Shown: in pieces, positions 54,278 through 62,652 of the stretch
How the letters are laid out: every line of letters starts with the position of its first letter
How positions within the stretch are numbered: the first letter of the stretch is position 1
Assembly (NCBI GenBank): GCA_002256485.1
Contig: NNSG01000011.1
Span: 16,060-80,059 of the forward strand
DNA length: 64,000 nucleotides
From: Fidelibacterota bacterium 408169
GTDB lineage: Bacteria > Fidelibacterota > Marinisomatia > Marinisomatales > TCS55
Reading direction: 5' to 3'
Program-made: the position numbers and the translations under genes
The notes under the pieces: model-generated
The model's input: the letters and a program-made list of their open reading frames with translations, nothing else
Database searches by the model: none
What the model was told of the DNA's origin: nothing

Positions 54278-56283
54278 TGCCCAGACTTCATGGATTGCAA
54301 AAAAAAGAATTATTAGATATTTACCATAAAATGGTTTTATCCAGAAAGTTGGATGAAAAAATGATGGTAATGATTCGACAAGGAAAAGCATTTTTTCTTA
54401 CTGCAGCTTCTGGTCATGAAGCAGCTCAATTGGCAGCAGCATCTGTTATGCAGTCCGGAAAAGATTGGGCATATGTATATTATCGTGATGCGGCTTTTTC
54501 CCTTGGGCTTGGAACTACATCTCGAGATCATTTGCTTTCATTTTTATCTCGAAAGGAAGATCCTGACTCCGGCGGCAGACAATTTCCCTATCATTTTAGT
54601 AGGAAAAAATTAAGACTGGTTTCTCCTTCCAGCGCAACTGGTATGCAGTTTTTACACGCAGTAGGTACTGGAATGGCAATCGTTAGAAAAAAATCAAAGG
54701 AAATTGTTTATGTTTCCAGCGGTGAAGGGACCACAAGCCAAGGAGACTTTCATGAAGCATTGAACTGGGCCAGCCGGGACAAATTACCTGTCATTTTTCA
54801 TATTCAAGATAATGAATATGCAATCAGTGTCCATGTATCTGAACAGACAACAGGCGGATCAACCTATGCTATGGTGGCCGGATATAAAAATTTGGCGAGA
54901 TTTGATACTGATGGTACAGATTTTTTTGAAACAAATCTTGCTTTCAAAAAAGCTGCAGATCGAGCAAGAAAAGGGAAGGGCCCATCAGTTATTGTGAGTC
55001 ATGTTGTCCGTTTACTGCCACATTCTTCCTCTGATGACCAACGCAAATACAGATCGGAAAAAGAATTGGCTGGACTTGGAAAAAATGATCCAATCATCAA
55101 ATTTGAATCTGCTTGTCTTGAAGCAAAAATATTAACTGAAAAAATGATTGAAACCACTCACAAAACTATAAAAAAACAAGTGGATAAGGATGCTGAATGG
55201 GCAGAAGGTGAAGATCATCCAGATACATCGACAGCATTGGATCATTTATATGCGAACGATCCACCCCTGAAAGAGACTGAATTAAAGACAGTTAGCGAGA
55301 AAGTTGTTTTGGTGGATGCGATTAATCATGCTTTAGATGAGGAAATGGAACGAAATCCAAAAATGGTTATTTATGGTGAAGATGTTGCAGATCCAAAAGG
55401 GGGTGTTTTTACTGCTACAAAGGGCTTATCAACAAAACATGGTAAAGAACGTGTTTTTAACTCGCAACTTGCAGAATCATCAATAGCGGGTACGGCTGTT
55501 GGATTGGCTGTTGCGGGTATTAAACCGGTTGTTGAAATTCAATTTGGTGATTATATCTGGACAGCTATGATGCATTTAAAAGATGAAATTTCCATGATGA
55601 GATACAGGTCAGCGGGGGAATGGTCTTGCCCAATAGTTATTCGAGTACCTGTTGGCGGGTATATCCACGGTGGACCATATCACAGTCAATCGATAGATGG
55701 ATATTTTTTACATATGCATGGAATAAGATTAGCATATCCATCGAATGCAGCTGACGCAAAAGGCTTATTAAAAGCAGCATGCAGAATGAATGATCCAGTA
55801 TTATTTTTTGAACATAAAGGATTGTATCGTCAAGGTTACTCCGCAACCCCTGAGCCAGATGAAAACTATATCCTCCCATTCGGAAAAGCAAAAATTGTCC
55901 AGGCAGGTAAGGAAATAACAATAATAACATGGGGAGCTATGGTTCAAAAATCAATTGAAGCTGTGAAATCCAGTGGATTTGAAAATGGCAAAGTAGAGAT
56001 CATTGATTTACGCACTTTAAACCCAATGGACATGGAGACTATTCAAACATCAGTTCAAAAAACGGGAAAAGTTTTAATTGTTCATGAAGATACATTAACA
56101 GGAGGTCCTGGAGGAGAAATTGCTGCTAGAATTGCAAATGAGTTATTTGAATACTTAGATGGACCCATAGCCCGTGTAGCTGCAAAAGATTGTCATATTC
56201 CTTATAGTTGGGTACTGGAAGAACAGATTTTACCGCAAACACCTGATATTGAATCAGCATTAACAGATTTATTGGAGTATTAA
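54277..56283 (+). CDS. 2-oxoacid dehydrogenase E1, fused alpha-beta subunits
   Basis: 668 residues. Residues ~1-330 are the alpha part: SGHEAAQLAAAS, YVSSGEGTTSQGDFHEALNW and IQDNEYAISVHVSEQTTGG (thiamine diphosphate GDG-like and NEY blocks). Residues ~340-668 are the beta part: VIYGEDVADPKGGVFTAT, RVFNSQLAESSIAGTAVGLA and GPYHSQSIDGYFLH. Fused alpha-beta E1 proteins of this kind occur in branched-chain 2-oxoacid and acetoin/pyruvate dehydrogenases, so the substrate is not fixed by sequence; pyruvate or branched-chain keto acids are likely. It is flanked by its E2 and E3 genes. Confidence 0.9.
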   Translation: MPRLHGLQKKELLDIYHKMVLSRKLDEKMMVMIRQGKAFFLTAASGHEAAQLAAASVMQSGKDWAYVYYRDAAFSLGLGTTSRDHLLSFLSRKEDPDSGGRQFPYHFSRKKLRLVSPSSATGMQFLHAVGTGMAIVRKKSKEIVYVSSGEGTTSQGDFHEALNWASRDKLPVIFHIQDNEYAISVHVSEQTTGGSTYAMVAGYKNLARFDTDGTDFFETNLAFKKAADRARKGKGPSVIVSHVVRLLPHSSSDDQRKYRSEKELAGLGKNDPIIKFESACLEAKILTEKMIETTHKTIKKQVDKDAEWAEGEDHPDTSTALDHLYANDPPLKETELKTVSEKVVLVDAINHALDEEMERNPKMVIYGEDVADPKGGVFTATKGLSTKHGKERVFNSQLAESSIAGTAVGLAVAGIKPVVEIQFGDYIWTAMMHLKDEISMMRYRSAGEWSCPIVIRVPVGGYIHGGPYHSQSIDGYFLHMHGIRLAYPSNAADAKGLLKAACRMNDPVLFFEHKGLYRQGYSATPEPDENYILPFGKAKIVQAGKEITIITWGAMVQKSIEAVKSSGFENGKVEIIDLRTLNPMDMETIQTSVQKTGKVLIVHEDTLTGGPGGEIAARIANELFEYLDGPIARVAAKDCHIPYSWVLEEQILPQTPDIESALTDLLEY

Positions 56284-57558
56284 ATGGTTATTGATATAGT
56301 CATGCCCAAAATGGGTGAATCAATCGTGGACGGTACAATAATTGAATGGCGCAAAATGGTTGGAGATAGCATTGAAGTGGATGAAATCCTATTAGAAATC
56401 GGAACAGATAAGGTTGATTCTGAAATCCCATCCCCTAATTCTGGAATTATTACTGAAATACTAGCTGAACCTAATGATGTTATAGATGTAGGTGTTGTTA
56501 TTGCCCGAATAGAAACAGATGTGGATACACTTATAAAAACACAGCCGAAGATTGAACAAAAAGATTCTCCAGAAAAAGTAACAGAAATTCCACCGGATAA
56601 ATCTGTACAAATTGAATCTGAACAAAAAGTTGTATCATCAACAGGTGATAAAAAATATTATACACCCATAGTCAAATCCATCGCTCGTAAAGAAGGTGTG
56701 GGTCAGGATGAACTTGCATCTATTGCTGGTTCGGGGAAAAATAACCGTGTCACAAAAAAAGATATTCTTTCTTATCTTGAACAACGATCATCTGCACCCG
56801 CAACAGGGAAAAAATCTGCTGTTTTTGTTCCAGCTCCAATAATTTCAAATCTAAAAGATGAGCGCATAGAAATGGATAAAATGCGCAGATCAATCGCCGA
56901 GCATATGCGACTTAGCCTGGATACATCTGCTCATGTTCATCTGATGAATGAAGTGGATATGACACGAATTGTAAACTATGTAGATGAAAAAAATGATAGT
57001 TTTAAAATACGGGAAGGTTTTTCACTGACGTATACACCGTTTATTGTGTCAGCCTGTGTAAGAGCATTGCAAGCATTCCCAGATATGAATAGTTCTCTAG
57101 ATGGAACATCCATCATTCGAAGGAAAAACATCAATATTGGATTAGCAGTGGCAGTTGAAGCAGGTTTAATTGTTCCAGTCATTCCCCAATGTGAAGAATT
57201 AAATTTCCTGGGTCTATGCAGAAAGGTTCGAGATTTATCAATTCGATCACACAATAAACAAATTAAACCGGAAGAACTTTCAGGTTCGACTTTCTCTATT
57301 TCTAATTTTGGAATGTTCAATGTTTCGATCGGGACACCCATTATCAATCAACCTAATGTTGGTATTTTGGGAGTGGGTACGATTAAGAAAAAACCTGTCG
57401 TAATTGAAACAGATCAAGGAGACACAATCGGAATTCGAAGTATGATGTATTTATCCATTGGTTTTGATCATCGATTGGTAGATGGAGCAGGCGGAGCTAA
57501 GTTTGTAGAGACTATACAAAAAAACCTAGAAAATATGGATTTGGAACACCTGTTTTGA
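56284..57558 (+). CDS. Dihydrolipoamide acyltransferase (E2)
   Basis: 424 residues. The lipoyl domain (~1-78) has the attachment lysine K43 in EIGTDKVDSEIPSP. A linker follows, then the peripheral subunit-binding domain at ~125-160 (YTPIVKSIARKEGV, GKNNRVTKKDILSYL) and the catalytic domain at ~190-424, with IGFDHRLVDGAGG containing the catalytic His and Asp. A single lipoyl domain is present. It begins one base after the E1 stop and its stop overlaps lipA. Confidence 0.93.
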   Translation: MVIDIVMPKMGESIVDGTIIEWRKMVGDSIEVDEILLEIGTDKVDSEIPSPNSGIITEILAEPNDVIDVGVVIARIETDVDTLIKTQPKIEQKDSPEKVTEIPPDKSVQIESEQKVVSSTGDKKYYTPIVKSIARKEGVGQDELASIAGSGKNNRVTKKDILSYLEQRSSAPATGKKSAVFVPAPIISNLKDERIEMDKMRRSIAEHMRLSLDTSAHVHLMNEVDMTRIVNYVDEKNDSFKIREGFSLTYTPFIVSACVRALQAFPDMNSSLDGTSIIRRKNINIGLAVAVEAGLIVPVIPQCEELNFLGLCRKVRDLSIRSHNKQIKPEELSGSTFSISNFGMFNVSIGTPIINQPNVGILGVGTIKKKPVVIETDQGDTIGIRSMMYLSIGFDHRLVDGAGGAKFVETIQKNLENMDLEHLF

Positions 57559-58430
57559 TGGAAACTGTTTTTTCACTCCAAATCAAAAAACCTAAAATTC
57601 GTTTGCAAATTGGAAATGGATATAAATTTGTAGATCGAATTGTGCAAGACAATAATCTCCATACTGTTTGCGAAGAAGCTCGATGCCCGAATATTTACGA
57701 ATGCTGGAATCGTGGGATAGCAACTATTATGATACTGGGTGATACGTGTACTCGAGCGTGTGGGTTTTGTTCTGTAAAAACAGGACACCCAACGTGGGAT
57801 GATCCTTTAGAACCAATAAGAACTGCAAAAGCTGTGAAAAAAATGAATTTAAGCCATGTTGTAATTACTTCGGTGGACAGAGATGATTTAAAAAGTGATT
57901 ATGGTGCATCAATTTGGGCTGAAACAATCAAGGAAATTCATAAGCAAGCCCCTTCCTGTACAGTAGAAGTTCTAACACCGGATTTCCAGGGGTTTTACCC
58001 TGCATTAGAAAAAGTATTTATTGCAGAACCAGAAGTATTTTCTCATAATGTTGAATGTATTGAGCGTATCAGCAAGCAAGTACGGTCACAAGCCAACTGG
58101 CAACGTAGTTTATCGGTTTTGAAACAATCTGTAGAGTATGGGTTACTGACAAAAACGGGTATGATGGTTGGCTTGGGGGAAACAAAGGATGAAGTCATTG
58201 ATACTATGAAGGAAGTTGTTGAGATTGGTGTAAAAATATTTACAATTGGGCAATATTTACAACCAACACAAAATCATTTACCGGTGGAAAGATATGTTGG
58301 TGAAGATGAATTTAAAGAATTCAAAGAATTAGGATTAAATATGGGATTTTACGCTGTAGAATCAGGTTCATTGGTTCGCAGTTCTTATCGTGCAGATGAA
58401 CAGGTTCGATTAAAGGGAGTACTAAATTAA
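57558..58430 (+). CDS. lipA: Lipoyl synthase
   Basis: 290 residues from the ATG at 57558, whose A is the last base of the E2 stop. CEEARCPNIYECW is the auxiliary-cluster motif (CX4CX5C) and CTRACGFCSVKTG the radical SAM CX3CX2C. VITSVDRDDL, VEVLTPDF and SGSLVRSSYRAD (the C-terminal RSSY Ser ligand) complete the LipA pattern. It inserts two sulfurs into octanoyl E2. Together with lipB this operon carries its own lipoylation machinery. Confidence 0.96.
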   Translation: METVFSLQIKKPKIRLQIGNGYKFVDRIVQDNNLHTVCEEARCPNIYECWNRGIATIMILGDTCTRACGFCSVKTGHPTWDDPLEPIRTAKAVKKMNLSHVVITSVDRDDLKSDYGASIWAETIKEIHKQAPSCTVEVLTPDFQGFYPALEKVFIAEPEVFSHNVECIERISKQVRSQANWQRSLSVLKQSVEYGLLTKTGMMVGLGETKDEVIDTMKEVVEIGVKIFTIGQYLQPTQNHLPVERYVGEDEFKEFKELGLNMGFYAVESGSLVRSSYRADEQVRLKGVLN

Positions 58431-58766
58431 ATGAATAAAAAAGTCGTTTATAGTATTATAGCTTTAGGTGGAATAATACTAGCAGTTATTGCATTTACAA
58501 AGCAAGATTTTAATAATTTAACAGAGCCTAACATTGTTAATAATGATGGAGTTGTTTTAGTTGATGGAAAGATTCCACCCCAATTATCAGATCTTTTCGC
58601 AGATCAGGAAGACGGTCCTCATCAAAAATATGTTGATGAAAAATCTTGTTTGAAGTGCCATAAGCAAGAAATGACAATCCCTGGAATTGGCTTGGTTTCC
58701 AAAATTCCCCATGAATTTCGTCCGGATTGTGTATCTTGTCATTTTTTGCCGTCGAAGACTATGTGA
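58431..58766 (+). CDS. Membrane-anchored dihaem cytochrome c-like protein
   Basis: 111 residues immediately following lipA. Residues 5-22 form a membrane anchor or uncleaved signal (VVYSIIALGGIILAVIAF). The soluble part has two CXXCH motifs, CLKCH near residue 79 and CVSCH near 101, with an intervening PGIGLVSKIPHEFRPD. Both fit c-type haem attachment in the periplasm, resembling the NapB/small dihaem type in size but not clearly in sequence. It starts one base after the lipA stop, so it belongs to that transcript, although its link to the dehydrogenase is not obvious. Confidence 0.72.
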   Translation: MNKKVVYSIIALGGIILAVIAFTKQDFNNLTEPNIVNNDGVVLVDGKIPPQLSDLFADQEDGPHQKYVDEKSCLKCHKQEMTIPGIGLVSKIPHEFRPDCVSCHFLPSKTM

Positions 58767-58858
58767 CGATGGGGCTTATTAAGTCTGCCACATATGCATA
58801 ATGAGTACATTGGCATGTTTTTTGACTAAATTAATACAAAAATTTATAAGGAATATCA

Positions 58859-61258
58859 ATGGCTGAAGAACTAAAACAAAAAACTGAAGAATATCCGGTA
58901 ATGCCTTTGAGGAATACTGTCCTGTTTCCACAGCAGGTTATTCCCATTTATGTTGGCAGGGAAAAATCCTTAAAACTGATTAACGACTTATCTCCTCAGG
59001 GAAAACACATCGTCGTTGTGGCGCAGGAAGATGGTTCTATCGAAGATCCAAAACCTGAAGATTTATATGCGTTTGGAACTCTTGCAGTTGTATTAAAAGT
59101 TTTCGATATGCCGGATAACAGTAAATCAGCCATCGTTCAGGGAGTAGAACGAGTCAAAATGCTGGATTACGTAGACAATGACCCCTATTATATTGCCAAA
59201 ATTTCCCGTGTTAAAGATGTAGAAGAGTCTGATATTGAACTGGATGCACTGGTTAAAAATCTTCGTAGTACATTTTCAGAATTGATACAAGTGGCTCCTA
59301 ACTTAACAGAAGAACATTCAGGAATGCTGTCTAACATTCAAAAGCCTGCCCGTCTTGCTGACCGAGCTATATCACTTTTAACAGTTTCCAATTCTGAAAA
59401 ACAGGACATATTAGAAGAACTCGATGTTAAAGCACGTGTAGAAAAATCTATTGCAGTTTTAGCCAGAGAAATTCAGAGAATAAAACTGGGAGAGGAAATT
59501 CAAACTGAAGTCCATGATGAAATTTCCAAAACTCAACGTGAGTACTATCTGAGAGAACAAATGAAAGCCATCAAGAAAGAATTAGGTGAAGATGAAGGAT
59601 CAGTAGAACTCACTGAATTGGAAACAAAAGTCAAAGATGCAAAAATGTCTGAAGATGCGGAAAAAGTTGCTTTGAAGGAATTAGACCGTCTATCAAATAT
59701 ACCCACACAATCACCTGAATATTCAGTCGCACGTACATATATAGAATGGCTGGCTGATTTGCCTTGGTCTAAATCGTCTAAGGAGACTGTAGACGTTAAA
59801 AAAGCCCATAAAATTTTGGATGAGGATCATTATGGATTGGATAAGGTTAAAGAACGGATTTTGGAATATTTAGCTGTTCGTGCACTAAAACAGAAAAAAG
59901 ATCCAAAGGGTGCTGTTCGAGGTCCAATCCTTTGTTTTGCCGGCCCTCCGGGAGTGGGAAAAACGTCTTTGGGAAAATCCATTGCTCGCTCAATGGGACG
60001 GGAATTCATTCGTATTTCCCTTGGCGGCGTGCGAGATGAAGCTGAAATACGCGGCCATCGCAGGACTTATATAGGCGCATTACCGGGGCGTATTATTCAA
60101 TCGCTAAAAAAATGTGGTAAAAATAACCCGGTATTTATGCTGGATGAGATTGACAAGTTGGGCATGGATTTTCGCGGTGATCCTTCTTCCGCTCTTTTGG
60201 AAGTGTTGGATCCGGAGCAAAATAACACTTTCAGCGATCATTATCTGGAAGTGGATTTTGATTTGAGCAAAGTCATGTTTATAGCTACAGCTAATTATCA
60301 GGACCCTATTCCTCCGGCTCTGAAAGATAGAATGGAAATATTGGAGTTCAGTGGTTATATTGAAGATGAAAAATTAAAGATTGCTGAGCGGCACTTGATA
60401 CCCAAACAGATTGAAGAAAACGGTCTGACTGAAAAAGAAGTTGGATTTGATGATACATCTATTAAGGAATTAATTCGTTCATATACGCGTGAAGCCGGTG
60501 TGAGAAACTTGGAACGCGAAATAGCGAATGTGCTCAGAAAAGTAGCCCGGGATAAAGTTGATAAGAAAACTAAAAAAACAAACTTGTCAAAAAAGAAGGT
60601 ATTAGGCTATTTAGGCGCACCGCGTTTTTATTCAGAAATTGCTGAACGAACTACAAAACCCGGAGTAGTAACAGGTCTGGCCTGGACAGCCGCAGGAGGC
60701 GACATACTTTTTATTGAATCCTCTAAGATGAAAGGAAAAGGGAATTTAACATTGACCGGACAACTTGGCGATGTGATGAAAGAATCTGCAACTGCAGCGT
60801 TAACCTATATTCGTTCCCATACAGACATTTTGGGACTTGAAGATGATTTTCATGAAAAGACTGATATTCATGTTCATGTACCTGCAGGAGCGATACCAAA
60901 AGATGGCCCCTCAGCAGGTGTGGGTATGTTTACATCAATCTTATCATTATTAACTGGAAAACCTGTGGAAAATAGAGTTGCAATGACAGGTGAAATCACT
61001 TTGCGGGGAAATGTTCTACCCATTGGCGGTGTAAAAGAAAAAGTGACCGCTGCCCATCGTTCGGGCATCAAGACAATTATACTTCCTGATCATAATAAAA
61101 AAGATCTTGAAGAAATACCTGATCATATCAAAAAAGATTTGACATTTCATTTTGCAAAAGAAATGATGGATGTGATTGATGTAGCTATCCCGGGTGTTAA
61201 CGGTCGAAAGAAAAAAACCGTTAAGAAAACGGCTTCAAAAACAAAAAAAGCGTCATAA
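58859..61258 (+). CDS. lon: ATP-dependent protease Lon
   Basis: 799 residues. An N-terminal LonB-like substrate-binding domain (YPVMPLRNTVLFPQQVIPIY), an AAA+ module with Walker A GPPGVGKTS near residue 362 and Walker B VFMLDEIDKLG, then the proteolytic domain with the Ser-Lys dyad: S685 in DGPSAGVGMF and K726 in GGVKEKVTAAHR. The tail is a Lys-rich extension (KKKTVKKTASKTKK). It degrades damaged and regulatory proteins. A ribosome site AAGGAA lies upstream. Transcribed on its own after a 92-base gap. Confidence 0.96.
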   Translation: MAEELKQKTEEYPVMPLRNTVLFPQQVIPIYVGREKSLKLINDLSPQGKHIVVVAQEDGSIEDPKPEDLYAFGTLAVVLKVFDMPDNSKSAIVQGVERVKMLDYVDNDPYYIAKISRVKDVEESDIELDALVKNLRSTFSELIQVAPNLTEEHSGMLSNIQKPARLADRAISLLTVSNSEKQDILEELDVKARVEKSIAVLAREIQRIKLGEEIQTEVHDEISKTQREYYLREQMKAIKKELGEDEGSVELTELETKVKDAKMSEDAEKVALKELDRLSNIPTQSPEYSVARTYIEWLADLPWSKSSKETVDVKKAHKILDEDHYGLDKVKERILEYLAVRALKQKKDPKGAVRGPILCFAGPPGVGKTSLGKSIARSMGREFIRISLGGVRDEAEIRGHRRTYIGALPGRIIQSLKKCGKNNPVFMLDEIDKLGMDFRGDPSSALLEVLDPEQNNTFSDHYLEVDFDLSKVMFIATANYQDPIPPALKDRMEILEFSGYIEDEKLKIAERHLIPKQIEENGLTEKEVGFDDTSIKELIRSYTREAGVRNLEREIANVLRKVARDKVDKKTKKTNLSKKKVLGYLGAPRFYSEIAERTTKPGVVTGLAWTAAGGDILFIESSKMKGKGNLTLTGQLGDVMKESATAALTYIRSHTDILGLEDDFHEKTDIHVHVPAGAIPKDGPSAGVGMFTSILSLLTGKPVENRVAMTGEITLRGNVLPIGGVKEKVTAAHRSGIKTIILPDHNKKDLEEIPDHIKKDLTFHFAKEMMDVIDVAIPGVNGRKKKTVKKTASKTKKAS

Positions 61259-61274
61259 TTTCACAACCGTTTTT

Positions 61275-61355
61275 GGGCGATTAACTTCCCGACAAAAAGT
61301 CGGGACAGGCAGCTGGCAAAGACCAGCTTCGTACATAAAAATGTTATTTTAAAAA
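61275..61355 (+). repeat. tRNA-Val-derived tandem unit, copy 1
   Basis: 81-bp unit starting with GGGCGATTAACT, identical to the first 12 bases of the tRNA-Val at 61438. It then has a 23-base insertion containing the perfect hairpin TCCCGAC-AAAAA-GTCGGGA, then CAGCTGG, the next seven bases of the tRNA, which here pair with CCAGCT in a second hairpin. An AT-rich tail ends in TTATTTTAAAAA. No complete cloverleaf can form. Confidence 0.85.
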
Positions 61356-61437
61356 GGGCGATTAACTTCCCGACAAAATGTCGGGACAGGCAGCTGGCAA
61401 AGACCAGCTTCGTACATAAAAAATGTTATTTTAAAAA
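61356..61437 (+). repeat. tRNA-Val-derived tandem unit, copy 2
   Basis: 82-bp unit nearly identical to copy 1 (one change in the hairpin loop, one extra A in the tail), ending directly at the first base of tRNA-Val. The same AT-rich tail therefore precedes both copy 2 and the intact tRNA. Confidence 0.85.
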
Positions 61438-61511
61438 GGGCGATTAACTCAGCTGGTCAGAGTGCCTCCCTTACAAGGAGGAAGTCGGGAGTTCAAATCT
61501 CTCATCGCCCA
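61438..61511 (+). tRNA. tRNA-Val (UAC)
   Basis: Cloverleaf: acceptor GGGCGAT/ATCGCCC, D stem ACTC/GAGT, anticodon stem CCTCC/GGAGG with loop CTTACAA (anticodon TAC, valine), T arm GGGAG-TTCAAAT-CTCTC, discriminator A. The following bases are CCG, so the 3' CCA is not fully encoded. Confidence 0.96.
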
Positions 61512-61519
61512 CCGACAAT

Positions 61520-61546
61520 AAACCCTCGTTTTATGACGGGGGTTTT
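61520..61546 (+). terminator. Intrinsic terminator after tRNA-Val
   Basis: AAACCCTCG, an eight-base loop (TTTTATGA) and CGGGGGTTTT form a hairpin of nine pairs (one T-G), followed by TTTTGTTTTT. Confidence 0.8.
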
Positions 61547-61685
61547 GTTTTTGGGGTTGGTTACTTTAGTGTCATTCAAATCATTATAAAGCTCGAAAGA
61601 GGACACAAAAGTGGAGGACACGTTTCTACACCAAGGACGGCATGAACTTGGTTTGGTAACTGCCTCTTAAAATTTTTCCCCAAAT
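61547..61685. other. Non-coding stretch with possible fragment of a basic DNA-binding protein
   Basis: No complete gene is visible in the ~340 bases between tRNA-Val and the next start codon. From 61582 a 25-codon open stretch reads YKARKRTQKWRTRFYTKDG before a stop; this basic, Trp/Tyr-containing pattern resembles the arm-binding N-terminus of phage-type integrases, but it is too short to call. The rest of the stretch holds the terminator and, at its end, the 86-bp repeat. Confidence 0.25.
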
Positions 61686-61771
61686 CCCACATTTGAATTG
61701 AAAAATCCTTACATTCTTATGTGAGGATTAGATATAAAGATGAAGTTTTACTGTTAATTATACCCAACTTT
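61686..61771 (+). repeat. 86-bp leader repeat, copy 1
   Basis: This stretch matches 62502-62587 at all but about four positions. Inside it ATCCTTACAT-TCTT-ATGTGAGGAT forms a near-perfect 10-bp inverted repeat. It lies 85 bases upstream of the 190-residue secreted protein, while copy 2 lies upstream of the MORN gene, so it is probably a shared promoter or operator region. Confidence 0.8.
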
Positions 61772-61856
61772 GTAAAAATGTTGGAAGTCGGAGGTGCACC
61801 CACAAAGCCAAAAACTAATCCTATTTTTTGTAATTTGTTTAACCATGGAGGTTAAA

Positions 61857-62429
61857 ATGAAAAACACAATAATACTTGTATTTGGATTAATACTTTCTAG
61901 TACTTTTGTTTTTTCACAGAGTATTGAAAATCTCACAACTGACCAAAAAAAAGAATACAATCGAAAAAAGTTGACTGTCGAGAAGGTTTCAGAATCATCA
62001 GGAAATATGGGATGGTATTGGGGATTCTTTGCAAAAAAGGTAGATACTTGGCGTGCATTCAAAGGTCTTGCTAATCAAATCGAAGCAGAAGAGTTTTTTA
62101 GAATAAGTGGTTACACAGAAGAAGCAAATACAGTCAAAAAGAATCTTGAAGATGCTAATAGCAAAATTGGGATGGGCTGGGTTTTATATTTGGGTGGGTT
62201 AGTTGTATCAATTATCCCAAAAACCGAAACAGAAGACCTTGGTTATGGTTATAGTTATGATACAGTTACTTACCCATATTTTCTCCCTGGAACAATTGCA
62301 TGGGCAGGTGGTCTTTGGCTTGTTTACGACGGTATGTTAAAAAAATTAAAACCCGTAGCACCTTATCAATCTGCGGCGGATATAGCAGAAGAATATAATA
62401 ATGGTATTATTGCTGAAATTACCAGATAA
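61857..62429 (+). CDS. Unknown secreted small protein
   Basis: 190 residues from the ATG at 61857, which has a perfect GGAGG six bases upstream. The longer frame from 61794 is unlikely. Signal peptide MKNTIILVFGLILSSTFVFSQ, then a charged coil-like region (TTDQKKEYNRKKLTVEKVSE) and two hydrophobic segments (GMGWVLYLGGLVVSIIP near residue 103, and PGTIAWAGGLWLVYDGM near 145). I recognise no family. The upstream leader repeat links it to the MORN gene, so the two may be expressed together. Confidence 0.62.
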   Translation: MKNTIILVFGLILSSTFVFSQSIENLTTDQKKEYNRKKLTVEKVSESSGNMGWYWGFFAKKVDTWRAFKGLANQIEAEEFFRISGYTEEANTVKKNLEDANSKIGMGWVLYLGGLVVSIIPKTETEDLGYGYSYDTVTYPYFLPGTIAWAGGLWLVYDGMLKKLKPVAPYQSAADIAEEYNNGIIAEITR

Positions 62430-62448
62430 TCATAATGGTTTTATAACC

Positions 62449-62471
62449 CCCACCCAAAGGATTTAAGCAAA
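62449..62471 (+). repeat. 23-bp direct repeat, copy 1
   Basis: CCCACCCAAAGGATTTAAGC followed by AAA. The identical 23 bases recur at 63874-63896. Both copies lie downstream of a coding sequence; the second directly precedes the ribosome site of the final gene. Confidence 0.85.
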
Positions 62472-62495
62472 AGCCCCACAGCAGCGGGGTTTTTT
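62469..62495 (+). terminator. Intrinsic terminator after the small secreted protein gene
   Basis: AAAAGCCCC, loop ACAGCAGC, GGGGTTTTTT: a GC stem with A/T extension and a T-tract. Confidence 0.8.
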
Positions 62496-62501
62496 GTTTC
62501 C

Positions 62502-62587
62502 CCCACATTTGATTTGAAAAATCCTTACATTCATATGTGAGGATTAGATATATAGATGAAGTTTTACTGTTAATTATAGCCAACTTT
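62502..62587 (+). repeat. 86-bp leader repeat, copy 2
   Basis: Near-identical copy of 61686-61771, including the inverted repeat ATCCTTACAT-TCAT-ATGTGAGGAT. It lies 65 bases upstream of the MORN/CsgG-like gene. Confidence 0.8.
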
Positions 62588-62652
62588 ATGAGCTGGGCAT
62601 TAGAGAAACATCCAGAAATTCAACATGTTAATATGCAATTGGTTTAGCCAAG

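Noticed and set aside
58822..58850. TTGACT ... TATAAG as a promoter for lon
   Set aside because: The spacing is good, but the -10 would lie so close to the ATG that the ribosome site AAGGAA would be outside the transcript; a chance match is likelier.
61582..61659. Integrase pseudogene behind tRNA-Val
   Set aside because: Only 25 codons are open; the similarity is too short to call a feature, so it is mentioned only as a possibility in the gap description.
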